Positions 8,069 through 15,056 of a stretch of DNA of 21,603 nt are shown in pieces. The stretch lies in the NCBI GenBank assembly GCA_964549785.1, contig CAZJXA010000030.1, positions 1 to 21,603 of the forward strand. The letters are read 5' to 3'. The notes under the pieces are model-generated. The model worked only from the letters and a program-made list of their open reading frames with translations. It was not told the DNA's origin and made no database searches. Numbering within the stretch: the first letter of the stretch is position 1; each line of letters starts with the position of its first letter. Position numbers and translations under genes: made by a program. The DNA comes from JBEIUO01 sp964549785. Lineage in GTDB: Bacteria; Planctomycetota; Phycisphaerae; Phycisphaerales; UBA1924.

Positions 8069-9472
8069 TCAGCACCCGCCGTCCCACGAGTTGAAGAACG
8101 CGATGATGTCGTCGCTGTCGGTGTCGCAATCGCCGTCGGCGTCGCCGCTGGATTGGCCGTTGTCCCACGCGCCAAAGAATCCGACGACGTCGTCGGAATC
8201 GGTATCGGCGTCCGAATCAAAGTCTCCGATGCAACCCGAGGGTGCGCAGGGTCGGGGCATCAGTTTGTAGATGGTGTCGTCGCTGCCCAGCACATACACC
8301 TCGCCCAGCCCATCGCGGCAGACGGCCACGGGCATCGGCGGGGCGCTCGAGCGGGTGAGGTCGGAGGTAACTTCTGTCTGTTGGGTGACGACGCCGCCCA
8401 CCTGCCGGATCGTCCAATAGCGGGCGGAGCAGTAGTCGGTGTAGAAGTACACGCCGTCGAGCTCGGGGAACTGCCCGCCTCGATAGACGGCGCCGCCGCT
8501 GATGGAGCACCCGTCGGTATGGCTGTACGCGAAGGTGGGCGCGGTCAACCCGGGTGCGAAACAGGTGCAACCGCCATAGGGGGTGCAATCGGGGCCTTCC
8601 ATGCAGCGCCAGCCGTAGTTTTGGCCTCCGGGTGAGGCGGCGGGCTGAAACTCAACCTCCTCCCACGCCTCCTGGCCCACGTCGGCGATCCAAAGATCGC
8701 CGGTGATGAGATCCAGATCGCAGCGCCAGGGATTTCGGAGGCCGTAGGACCATATTTCGGCATCGTTGGCGGTGCCAATGAACGGATTGCTCGGAGGAAT
8801 GCGGTAATTGCGGTTGGGATCGGCGGGGAAATCATCGCCGCCCGCAACATCCAGCCGCAGGACTTTCCCGGAGAAGACCTGGCCGGTCGTGGTCTGGGAG
8901 TTGTTGAGGGGATCGGGAGTCGCCGCGGTGCCGTCGTCACCAAGGGAGAGATAGAGGAAACCGTTGGTTGGCGAGAATGCCATCCACCCGCCGTTGTGAC
9001 CAACGCCGTGGGGCGTGACGAGCACGATCTCCTGGCTTGCGAGGGGCGCGGTGAGCGTGCCCGGGGTGAGGCGGAAGCGGGCGAGAACGTTGGCGTTGTC
9101 GGGCTGGCGGTTGTAGAAAGCGTAGAAAACGCCCGAGGAATCGAAGTCGTCGGGAAATGCCGCGGAGAGGAGGCCGCCATCGCCTTGGAGCCTTCTGACA
9201 GAGCGCAGATCGAGGACGGTTCCGCCATTGGTGGCGGTGAGAATCGGGTCTCCGGTTTGGCCGTCCAAGGCGCGGATGAGCCCGTTGCGATCAACACCGA
9301 AGAGACGGGAGCCGTCGCCCCGGACGGAAACTACTTGAACACAATTACTCACGGCCGTGCTGAACGGGCGGAGCTCGGCGCGGACGGTCTGAGCCATCGC
9401 GACGGGAGCGGTGGCGATGAGGGCCACCATGAGGGCGAGGGTCAAACGTCCCGGGTGTTGATCGATGGGCAT
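8069..9472 (-). CDS. Secreted glucose/sorbosone-dehydrogenase-like protein with C-terminal GC-type dockerin
   Basis: The 467-residue protein starts with a signal peptide (hydrophobic 10-24, cleavage likely after AMA). A beta-propeller of the PQQ-dependent glucose/sorbosone dehydrogenase family follows. The family blocks present are VGHNGGWMAFSP with the likely active-site His, LYLSLGDDGT, SGKVLRLDV, WSYGLRNPWRCDLD, LWIADVGQEAWEEVE and NYGWRCMEG. The enzyme would oxidise a sugar or related alcohol outside the cytoplasm. PQQ use is inferred from family. The last roughly 58 residues hold two Asp-rich calcium-loop repeats (SDADTDSDDVVGFF and DADGDCDTDSDDIIAFF) and end Gly-Gly-Cys at the stop. The start at 9472 is decided by AGGAAGG eight bases upstream, although the frame stays open to 9568. 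The promoter at 9504-9532 gives a short leader. Confidence 0.92.
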   Translation of the reverse strand: MPIDQHPGRLTLALMVALIATAPVAMAQTVRAELRPFSTAVSNCVQVVSVRGDGSRLFGVDRNGLIRALDGQTGDPILTATNGGTVLDLRSVRRLQGDGGLLSAAFPDDFDSSGVFYAFYNRQPDNANVLARFRLTPGTLTAPLASQEIVLVTPHGVGHNGGWMAFSPTNGFLYLSLGDDGTAATPDPLNNSQTTTGQVFSGKVLRLDVAGGDDFPADPNRNYRIPPSNPFIGTANDAEIWSYGLRNPWRCDLDLITGDLWIADVGQEAWEEVEFQPAASPGGQNYGWRCMEGPDCTPYGGCTCFAPGLTAPTFAYSHTDGCSISGGAVYRGGQFPELDGVYFYTDYCSARYWTIRQVGGVVTQQTEVTSDLTRSSAPPMPVAVCRDGLGEVYVLGSDDTIYKLMPRPCAPSGCIGDFDSDADTDSDDVVGFFGAWDNGQSSGDADGDCDTDSDDIIAFFNSWDGGC

Positions 9473-9503
9473 GCAGACGGCCTTCCTCAATGGGTAAAAA
9501 CGC

Positions 9504-9532
9504 AGTGTGCCCGGAAGGGGCCGGAATGTCAA
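9504..9532 (-). promoter_or_regulatory. Candidate sigma-70 promoter for the sugar-dehydrogenase-like gene
   Basis: On the minus strand a perfect -35 box TTGACA (9527-9532) is followed after 17 bases by CACACT (9504-9509), which matches three of six bases of the -10 consensus. Transcription would start about 25 bases before the ATG at 9472, whose AGGAAGG site lies within that leader. Confidence 0.4.
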
Positions 9533-9937
9533 TAGAAATTTGTGTCCAATAACATAGGACTCGTGCAAGCGATACGTGGGCCACGGGTTAAGGGCCGCGT
9601 CCCGTTGCGGGCGGGTGGTTCACGGACCAAACCCGCTTCGCAGCTGGCGGGGTTGGTGGCACGGGCCCCCCCAGTCGAAGGAACTTTGCGGTGGGTCGCT
9701 CGCGGTCGGCAGGAACCTTGATCCCATTTCGAGAAGCGATAGACAATGTCGTCGAATTTGGTGTCTCCGTGGACCGCTAAGAAACCATAACAACGCCGGA
9801 CATCTACTGGCGACTTGCACTGATCAGTTGAGGAACAACCCCCAACCGCGCTCGGCCTCGCCCGAATGGTGCTCTAATCCGGACAAGAAGGGAGGACTCT
9901 CTCGACCCTTGTGGGCTGCTCGAAAGTGGCGATTTTC

Positions 9938-9966
9938 TTGACCGTCACCGCCTCGTCCATCAGAAT
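9938..9966 (+). promoter_or_regulatory. Candidate sigma-70 promoter for the Ig/dockerin protein gene
   Basis: TTGACC (9938-9943, five of six) and CAGAAT (9961-9966, four of six) are 17 bases apart on the plus strand. This gives a leader of roughly 135 bases before the ATG at 10109. A weaker pair, TTGCGT (9990-9995) and TAACTT (10013-10018), also 17 bases apart, is an alternative. Confidence 0.35.
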
Positions 9967-10108
9967 CATCGAAAGTGGGCAATTGGTGCTTGCGTAGCGC
10001 CGCAAATTGTGATAACTTATGGTCGTCTTCAGCGGCTCGCGAGCAGTGAGCGTTGTTGCGTCAAAAGGTATCTGGCGGGGTTGCCGCCTCACACACGCAG
10101 GGGGTTAC

Positions 10109-13100
10109 ATGCATCTCAGTACGTCAAGTTGGGTCCGATCATTCCGCGCTGCTGCGCTCGGTCTCGCGACCGTGCTCGCGCTGGTGGCGGCGGTGCCGTC
10201 CGCCATCGCTCAGAACTCGCTGCCCGTTTCGAGCGCGGGCGGAGAGGACGAGGTCGGCGTTTTGTGGGTCGGCGAGCCCGCGATCGTGGAAACGGTCGAT
10301 CAGATCATGGCCCGGCAGGCGCTTCAGCCGCCGGTCGGCGCGATGCACGGCACGGGCAAGCCGGATCGCTTTCAGCCCAAGCGATCGCTGCTGCCGCAAG
10401 ATCCGGATTCACCGGAAGTTTCGAGTTGGCCGCCCGGGGCTCCGTATCCGCTTGAAGAGTTCGGCGAGCGGGCTCCGCAAACCATCGGCACCGATTTCCT
10501 GGCGGTTGACGACGGCGAGTCGGGGTTTTATCCGCCCGACACCCACGGCGACGTCAGTCCCACCCAGATCCTGATCACTCTGAACGGGAGAATCAAGGTG
10601 TTTACGAAGGCGGGCACCGCGGGCCCCCTGAACGCCGACTTCTCGGTCTTCTTCAACTCGGTTCGCAACGGTTCCACGGTCGTCGATCCGCGCGTGGTCT
10701 TCGACAAGATCAGCAATCGCTGGTTTGTGTGCGGGATCACCGTCAGCACACCCAACCGCGTCGTTCTGGCCGTCAGCAGCGGTCCCACCATCACGGGCGC
10801 AGCCAGTTTCTCGTTCTTCCAGTTCCAGCAGGACCTTGTGGGCACGACCCCCAATGCCGACACCGGCGACTTCGCGGATTACCCATCGCTGGGGGTCGAT
10901 GCCAACTGTGTGACCATTGGCGTCAACATGTTCGCACCCTCGTTCAACGGCTCGACCGGTTTCGTCATCCGCAAAAGCAGCCTGCTGACCGGCACGCTGA
11001 ACGCCTTCGCGTTCCGCCAAATGTGCGCCGCCGCGGGCCCGGGCCCGTTCGCCCCGCGGGGCGTCGTCAACGACGATCCGGCCGCGACCCAGGGCTACTT
11101 CATCGGCTCCGACAACACCGCCTTCGGTCGTCTGGTGCTCCGCCGCATCTCGACTCCCGGTGCCACGCCGACGCTTGGCGCAAATATCAATCTGACGGTC
11201 CCCACCACCGTTGATCCGCAGTTGGTTCCCGCCCAAGGCAGCGGAACCGGAATCGAGCCGACGAACGACCGCCTGTTCGAGGCCCGCATCCGTCGCAATC
11301 GCATCGCCAATGTCCGCTCCCTGTGGACGGCCCACGCCATCGAGGTGAATTCATCGGGCGTGGCGAGCGCCACCGGAAACCGCAACGGTGCCCGTTGGTA
11401 CGAAATCCGCAACTTCACGGGTACGCCCACGCTCACCCAGTCGGGCACGCTCTTTGACAACGCGGCCAGCGCCGCCGACCACTACATCTATCCCACCGTC
11501 GCCATGACCGGCCAGGGCCACATGGCGTTGGGCGCCAGCGTCGGCGCCACCGGCCGCTTCATGTCCGCCGCGACCGCGGGCCGGCTTCGAACCGACACCC
11601 TCGGAGCGATCCAAGCCCCGGTCATCACCGAGGCGGGCACCGCCGCGTACAACCAAGTCTTCGCCGGCCGCAACCGCTGGGGCGATTATTCATCGACGAT
11701 CGTCGACATGGCCGACGACCAGACCATGTGGACCATCCAGGAGTATTGCAACGGCGTCGATTCATGGGCGGTTCGCACCACGCAACTCCGGGCACCGCGT
11801 CCGGCGGCACCGACCTCGGCCTCACCGGCCTCGTTGGCGCAGGGCTCTGCCAACGTCAACGTCGTCATCACCGGCACCAGCGCATCGGGGACGGCCTTCT
11901 ATGACACCGACTCTGGTTACAACCGCATCGCGGCGTTGGTAAGTGGTTCTGGCGTGACCGTCAACAGCGTCACCTTCAACTCGGAAACCCAGGTGACGCT
12001 GAACGTGAGCGTGACGGGCGGGGCCGCTGCGGGTGCTCGCAACGTCACCATCACGAATCCCGACGGCCAGGTCGCGACCGGCAACGGCATCGTCACCATC
12101 ACCGGCGGTTGCACCCCGCCCTCCATCACCACCGGCCCCTCCGCCGCCACCCGCTGCGTCGGAACCAGCGTGACCTTCAGCGTGGTCGCCGCGGGAACCG
12201 GCCCCCTTACCTTCCAGTGGCGGCGCAACTCGACCGACATCCCGGGCGCCACGGCGGCCTCATACACCGATGCCAGCGTGGCGATCGCTGACGCCGGCAC
12301 CTACGACGTCGTTGTGACCAACGCTTGCGGCAGTTCCACCAGCGCCGGCGCCCTTCTCACGGTCCAGACTGGCGTCGTTATCAACACCCAGCCGGCGCCG
12401 CTCGTTCGCTGCACCGGCACCTCCGCGACATTCAGCGTGAACGCCGGCGGCAGCACGCCCATCAACTTCCAATGGCGCCGCAACGGCACCAACATCCCGG
12501 GCGGCATCGGCTCTTCGCTCATCATCAACCCGGTCGTCGCCGGGAGCGTCGGGACCTATGACGTCATCGTCAGCAATGCCTGCTCCAGCGTCACGTCCAC
12601 CGCCGTGGCCCTCACGGTCAACTCCGGCATCACCATCACCGACCAGCCCGACCTCGCCAACCGCTGCGTCGGCACGTCGGTGAGTTTCACGGTCGTCGCC
12701 TCGGGCACCGCCCCGATCACCTTCCAGTGGCGGCGTAACTCGGTCAACATCGCCGGTGCCACTTCGGCGACCTACGCCGACGCCTCGGTCTCCGTCGGCG
12801 ATGCCGGCACGTACGACGTAGTCGTCACGAACACCTGTGGCTCGGTGACCTCCAACGGGGCTCTGCTCACCGTTTCCAGCGCGCCCACCATCACCACTCA
12901 GCCGTCCAGCGTCACGACGTGCCTCGGGGGCAACGTCTCCTTCTCGGTAGTCGCGGCCGGTAACGGGCTCACGTACCAGTGGCTCGTCAATGCCGCCAAC
13001 ATCCCCGGGGCCACCACCCCGACCCTCAACATCAATAACGTCACCGCCGCGAATCAGGGCACCTACACGGTTCGCGTCACCAACGCCTGCGGCTCCGTCC

Positions 13101-13285
13101 TATCTGTCGGCCGCTTCATCTTCTTGTGCCCCGGCGATTGGGATTGCGACGGCGACACCGATTCCGACGACATCGTCGGCTTCTTCAACGATTGGGAAGC
13201 CGGCAACGGCGATTCCGACGGCGACGAGGATTCGGATTCCGACGACGTCGCCTTCTTCTTCACTCGCTGGGAAGCGGGCTGCTGA
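10109..13285 (+). CDS. Large secreted protein: propeller-like domain, four Ig-like domains, C-terminal GC-type dockerin
   Basis: The 1058-residue protein begins with a signal peptide (a basic stretch, then LGLATVLALVAAVPSAIAQ). Residues about 110-565 form one large beta-rich domain that starts FYPPDTHGDVSPTQILITLN and looks like a sialidase/propeller-type repeat domain. A short IPT/TIG-like segment follows, then four Ig-like domains of about 85 residues. Each Ig domain has a Cys near RCVGTSV and a second in (T/S)NACGS or SNACSS, a WRRN core Trp and a GTYDV strand. The tail (about 1007-1058) has two Asp-rich loops (DCDGDTDSDDIVGFF and SDGDEDSDSDDVAFFF) and ends Ala-Gly-Cys. The frame is open from 10019, but the ATG at 10109 has AGGGGG just upstream and gives a proper signal peptide. 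A rho-independent terminator follows. The role is probably surface or matrix binding; no catalytic residues were identified. Confidence 0.88.
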   Translation: MHLSTSSWVRSFRAAALGLATVLALVAAVPSAIAQNSLPVSSAGGEDEVGVLWVGEPAIVETVDQIMARQALQPPVGAMHGTGKPDRFQPKRSLLPQDPDSPEVSSWPPGAPYPLEEFGERAPQTIGTDFLAVDDGESGFYPPDTHGDVSPTQILITLNGRIKVFTKAGTAGPLNADFSVFFNSVRNGSTVVDPRVVFDKISNRWFVCGITVSTPNRVVLAVSSGPTITGAASFSFFQFQQDLVGTTPNADTGDFADYPSLGVDANCVTIGVNMFAPSFNGSTGFVIRKSSLLTGTLNAFAFRQMCAAAGPGPFAPRGVVNDDPAATQGYFIGSDNTAFGRLVLRRISTPGATPTLGANINLTVPTTVDPQLVPAQGSGTGIEPTNDRLFEARIRRNRIANVRSLWTAHAIEVNSSGVASATGNRNGARWYEIRNFTGTPTLTQSGTLFDNAASAADHYIYPTVAMTGQGHMALGASVGATGRFMSAATAGRLRTDTLGAIQAPVITEAGTAAYNQVFAGRNRWGDYSSTIVDMADDQTMWTIQEYCNGVDSWAVRTTQLRAPRPAAPTSASPASLAQGSANVNVVITGTSASGTAFYDTDSGYNRIAALVSGSGVTVNSVTFNSETQVTLNVSVTGGAAAGARNVTITNPDGQVATGNGIVTITGGCTPPSITTGPSAATRCVGTSVTFSVVAAGTGPLTFQWRRNSTDIPGATAASYTDASVAIADAGTYDVVVTNACGSSTSAGALLTVQTGVVINTQPAPLVRCTGTSATFSVNAGGSTPINFQWRRNGTNIPGGIGSSLIINPVVAGSVGTYDVIVSNACSSVTSTAVALTVNSGITITDQPDLANRCVGTSVSFTVVASGTAPITFQWRRNSVNIAGATSATYADASVSVGDAGTYDVVVTNTCGSVTSNGALLTVSSAPTITTQPSSVTTCLGGNVSFSVVAAGNGLTYQWLVNAANIPGATTPTLNINNVTAANQGTYTVRVTNACGSVLSVGRFIFLCPGDWDCDGDTDSDDIVGFFNDWEAGNGDSDGDEDSDSDDVAFFFTRWEAGC
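12121..13112 (+). repeat. Four tandem Ig-like domain repeats inside the CDS
   Basis: Repeat units begin near 12121, 12376, 12630 and 12886, a period of about 255 bases (85 residues). Units 1 to 3 keep RC(V/T)GTS, FQWRRN, a DAGTYDV or GTYDV strand and a second Cys. Unit 4 is the most diverged (CLGGNVSFSV, YQWLVN) but keeps NIPGAT and TNACGS. The DNA has diverged even where the protein is similar, so this is an old expansion. Confidence 0.8.
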
Positions 13286-13316
13286 GCTGCGGGCCGTCCT
13301 GCATCGATATTGATCG

Positions 13317-13350
13317 GCCGCGGCGGGGACATCCCCGCCGCGGCTTTTTT
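13317..13350 (+). terminator. Rho-independent terminator
   Basis: A perfect 12-base stem (GCCGCGGCGGGG 13317-13328 with CCCCGCCGCGGC 13333-13344), loop ACAT and six Ts (13345-13350) lie 32 bases after the stop of the Ig/dockerin gene. Confidence 0.9.
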
Positions 13351-13660
13351 GTAGTGCAATCAGGTCCGGTCGCGGTGCAAACGCCGTCAACCCGGCGGTG
13401 GATATCCGACCGCCCTGCGGCGATTCCGAACAGTCTCGGCCGGGATCATTCACAACGCCGAAGTTTTGACGCTGGCTCCGCTGGAGCGACTGGGCGCTCC
13501 GGGCATGAGCTTCAACTTGAAAGGGACGATTGCTCACACGCCCGGTGATGCCGCACAGAATCTTAATAATCACAATCTGGAAATTGCCCGGGGGGGGGGG
13601 GGANNNNNNNNNNGGGGAATATTGTCTCTTGGATTCGGTACCAAATAAGGAGTTGCCCTG
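13351..13660. other. Intergenic region holding a scaffold gap
   Basis: No gene is supported in these 310 bases. A short AT-rich patch (13562-13571) could be part of a promoter for the following operon, but I found no -35 box at a proper distance. A run of 13 Gs (13590-13602) precedes the N gap. A strong AAGGAG (13647-13652) serves the gene at 13661. Confidence 0.6.
13604..13613. other. Assembly gap (10 N) after a G homopolymer
   Basis: The left flank ends in 13 Gs plus A and the right flank begins GGGGA. The two ends therefore share five bases (GGGGA). The ten Ns look like a fixed-size scaffold join at a homopolymer rather than measured missing sequence. Confidence 0.85.
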
Positions 13661-15052
13661 ATGCTCAGAATCACCTTCGCGGCCATCACCGCCCTTGCGC
13701 TCCCTCCCGGTTCCGTGGCTTGGGCGCAAGCAGAAAGCGGAGGCATCGACTCGCGCTTTGTTCGCCAAGGTTTTGGGGGAACGTGGCTGTTGGCTGATCA
13801 CAACGGCGATGGGGTCGTATCGGACATCGACGCGGCGTTGAAAGTGTGGGGATCGGTCGGGGACATGATCGGGACGGACGCGAACGGGGACGGCGTCGTG
13901 AGCGCAGGTGACACGGCGTGGCTGGTGACGCGGATGATGTCGAGCGCAGAAGGTGATGTCAACGGCGATGGGACCGTCGATGAGGATGACTTTCATTATG
14001 CGATCCACGAGGTCTTCGAGATCGGGGCGTTCGACCCATTGATGGACGCCGACGGCGACCTTGACAACGACTTGGATGATGTTCTCTATGTGATGGGCAA
14101 GGTGGACGAACCGGGATTTTGGCGAGAGCGGTCGGTCGGGTTCATTCACGTGACGATGCTGGTTCAGGAGGCCGGTGCAAATGGGCCGGGGCTGTTCGGG
14201 TTGGACTACTCGGACACGCGTGGTCATCTGGTAGTCCTTTCAGACGGTCGTGATCGGCGGGATCATCAGCAAGCCGCTTCCGAATCGTGGCCCGCCAACC
14301 ATGAGCGGAACATGTCATTAGGATGGCCGGCTCCGGGCGACCATTTCGATTGGCCCGCCAACCATCCGCTGTCGGTTTCTGGTGGGTGGTTGCCGCCACC
14401 GGAGCATACGACCTACGCAACTTCACAGAATCCTGCGGCTTACCACACACCGCAGTGGAGCCACAAGTGGCGCGACGCCCCCGGACATGCTCTCGTGCAT
14501 TCGTTAACATGGGATCCAGATGGTCCTGGCCCGTTGGAACACGCGCTGGATTCTTCACGACGGTTTCCGCCCAACCACACGCTCGCCCAAACGCAGGAGG
14601 ACCCGGAACAACCGGGGTACCACTATGAGGTGTTAACCTGCGAGTGGTACTCGGGGAGTGCCCCGTGTGTTCCGTACAACCCCGCCATCGATCCGGGGCA
14701 TCCGAGGCCGTTCCTGCGCTGGCCTCCAAGCCATCACACGAGGAACAGTGAAAGCTGGATTTCCCACTCGCAGACGCTTTCAATGTCTTGGCCGCCCAAC
14801 CACCGAGGTGCAGCATCTGCTACTTGGCCTGAACGTGTTTTTCCAGGTCCGGGACGGTACCCCCCCAACCACATCCTATCCCGCAGCGCCGAGGATGACC
14901 AAGGCATGCCGCTGCCCACCCGCGGCCCCAGCGATTGGCCTTTCTGGCCGCAGGACCATGACTGGTTCACGACGATCCGGGAAGGTTTGGATGTTCCGCT
15001 GAAGGTCATTCCGCTCCTGCCTCGAGGCCCGGGCGCGGGCGGGGGAAACTGA
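13661..15052 (+). CDS. Secreted protein with four EF-hand/dockerin-like loops and a W-P-x-N-H repeat array
   Basis: The 463-residue protein has a signal peptide (cleavage likely after AWAQA). Four calcium-loop motifs follow: DHNGDGVVSDID (46-57), DANGDGVVSAGD (73-84), DVNGDGTVDEDD (99-110) and DADGDLDNDLDD (129-140). They are arranged as two dockerin-type pairs at the N-terminal side instead of the usual C-terminus. After a link (about 155-205) comes a region rich in Trp, Pro, His and Ser (208-433) in which WPANH, WPPNH, FPPNH, YPPNH, WPPSH and WPQDH recur about every 12 residues. I do not recognise this region as a named domain. The tail (434-463) is Pro/Gly-rich. The start has an excellent AAGGAG (13647-13652) eight bases upstream. 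The next gene begins four bases after the stop, so the two form an operon. Function is unknown; calcium binding is inferred from the loops. Confidence 0.85.
   Translation: MLRITFAAITALALPPGSVAWAQAESGGIDSRFVRQGFGGTWLLADHNGDGVVSDIDAALKVWGSVGDMIGTDANGDGVVSAGDTAWLVTRMMSSAEGDVNGDGTVDEDDFHYAIHEVFEIGAFDPLMDADGDLDNDLDDVLYVMGKVDEPGFWRERSVGFIHVTMLVQEAGANGPGLFGLDYSDTRGHLVVLSDGRDRRDHQQAASESWPANHERNMSLGWPAPGDHFDWPANHPLSVSGGWLPPPEHTTYATSQNPAAYHTPQWSHKWRDAPGHALVHSLTWDPDGPGPLEHALDSSRRFPPNHTLAQTQEDPEQPGYHYEVLTCEWYSGSAPCVPYNPAIDPGHPRPFLRWPPSHHTRNSESWISHSQTLSMSWPPNHRGAASATWPERVFPGPGRYPPNHILSRSAEDDQGMPLPTRGPSDWPFWPQDHDWFTTIREGLDVPLKVIPLLPRGPGAGGGN
14282..14959 (+). repeat. Degenerate W-P-x-N-H peptide repeat array (about 12-residue period)
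   Basis: Aligned on an aromatic residue followed by P-x-x-H and often preceded by S-x-S, cores are seen at residues 210-214 (WPANH), 231-235 (WPANH), 302-306 (FPPNH), 354-358 (WPPSH), 377-381 (WPPNH) and 400-404 (YPPNH). Weaker units include W222 to H228, W243 to H249, W270 to H276, W366 to H369 and W429 to H433. Neighbouring Trp or Tyr residues are typically 11 or 12 apart (210, 222; 231, 243; 354, 366, 377, 389, 400). Confidence 0.75.
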
Positions 15053-15056
15053 AAAG

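Larger units (their letters stand above)
9473..10108. other. Divergent intergenic region between two secreted-protein genes
   Basis: This 636-base stretch separates the divergent genes starting at 9472 (-) and 10109 (+). Candidate promoters face each way (9504-9532 and 9938-9966). A hairpin with an 11-base stem and one mismatch (ACCAAACCCGC 9626-9636 with GCGGGGTTGGT 9647-9657) has no T-run. A 121-codon open frame (9576-9941) has no ribosome-binding site and an unnatural residue mix rich in Arg and Trp, so I do not call it. I found no tRNA or named RNA. Confidence 0.5.

Noticed and set aside
8180..8197. An 18-bp perfect palindrome TCCGACGACGTCGTCGGA
   Set aside because: It lies inside the dockerin tail and results from the Asp-Asp-Val-Val codons, so an operator function is not needed to explain it.
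9618..9660. tRNA-like GGTTCACGGACC and hairpin
   Set aside because: No acceptor stem, anticodon arm or CCA end can be folded around it.
9576..9941. A 121-codon frame in the divergent intergenic region
   Set aside because: No ribosome-binding site, Arg/Trp-rich composition and no steady third-position GC bias.
10409..11335. A 308-codon frame antisense to the Ig/dockerin protein
   Set aside because: Shadow of a clearly coding secreted protein, with no supporting start site.
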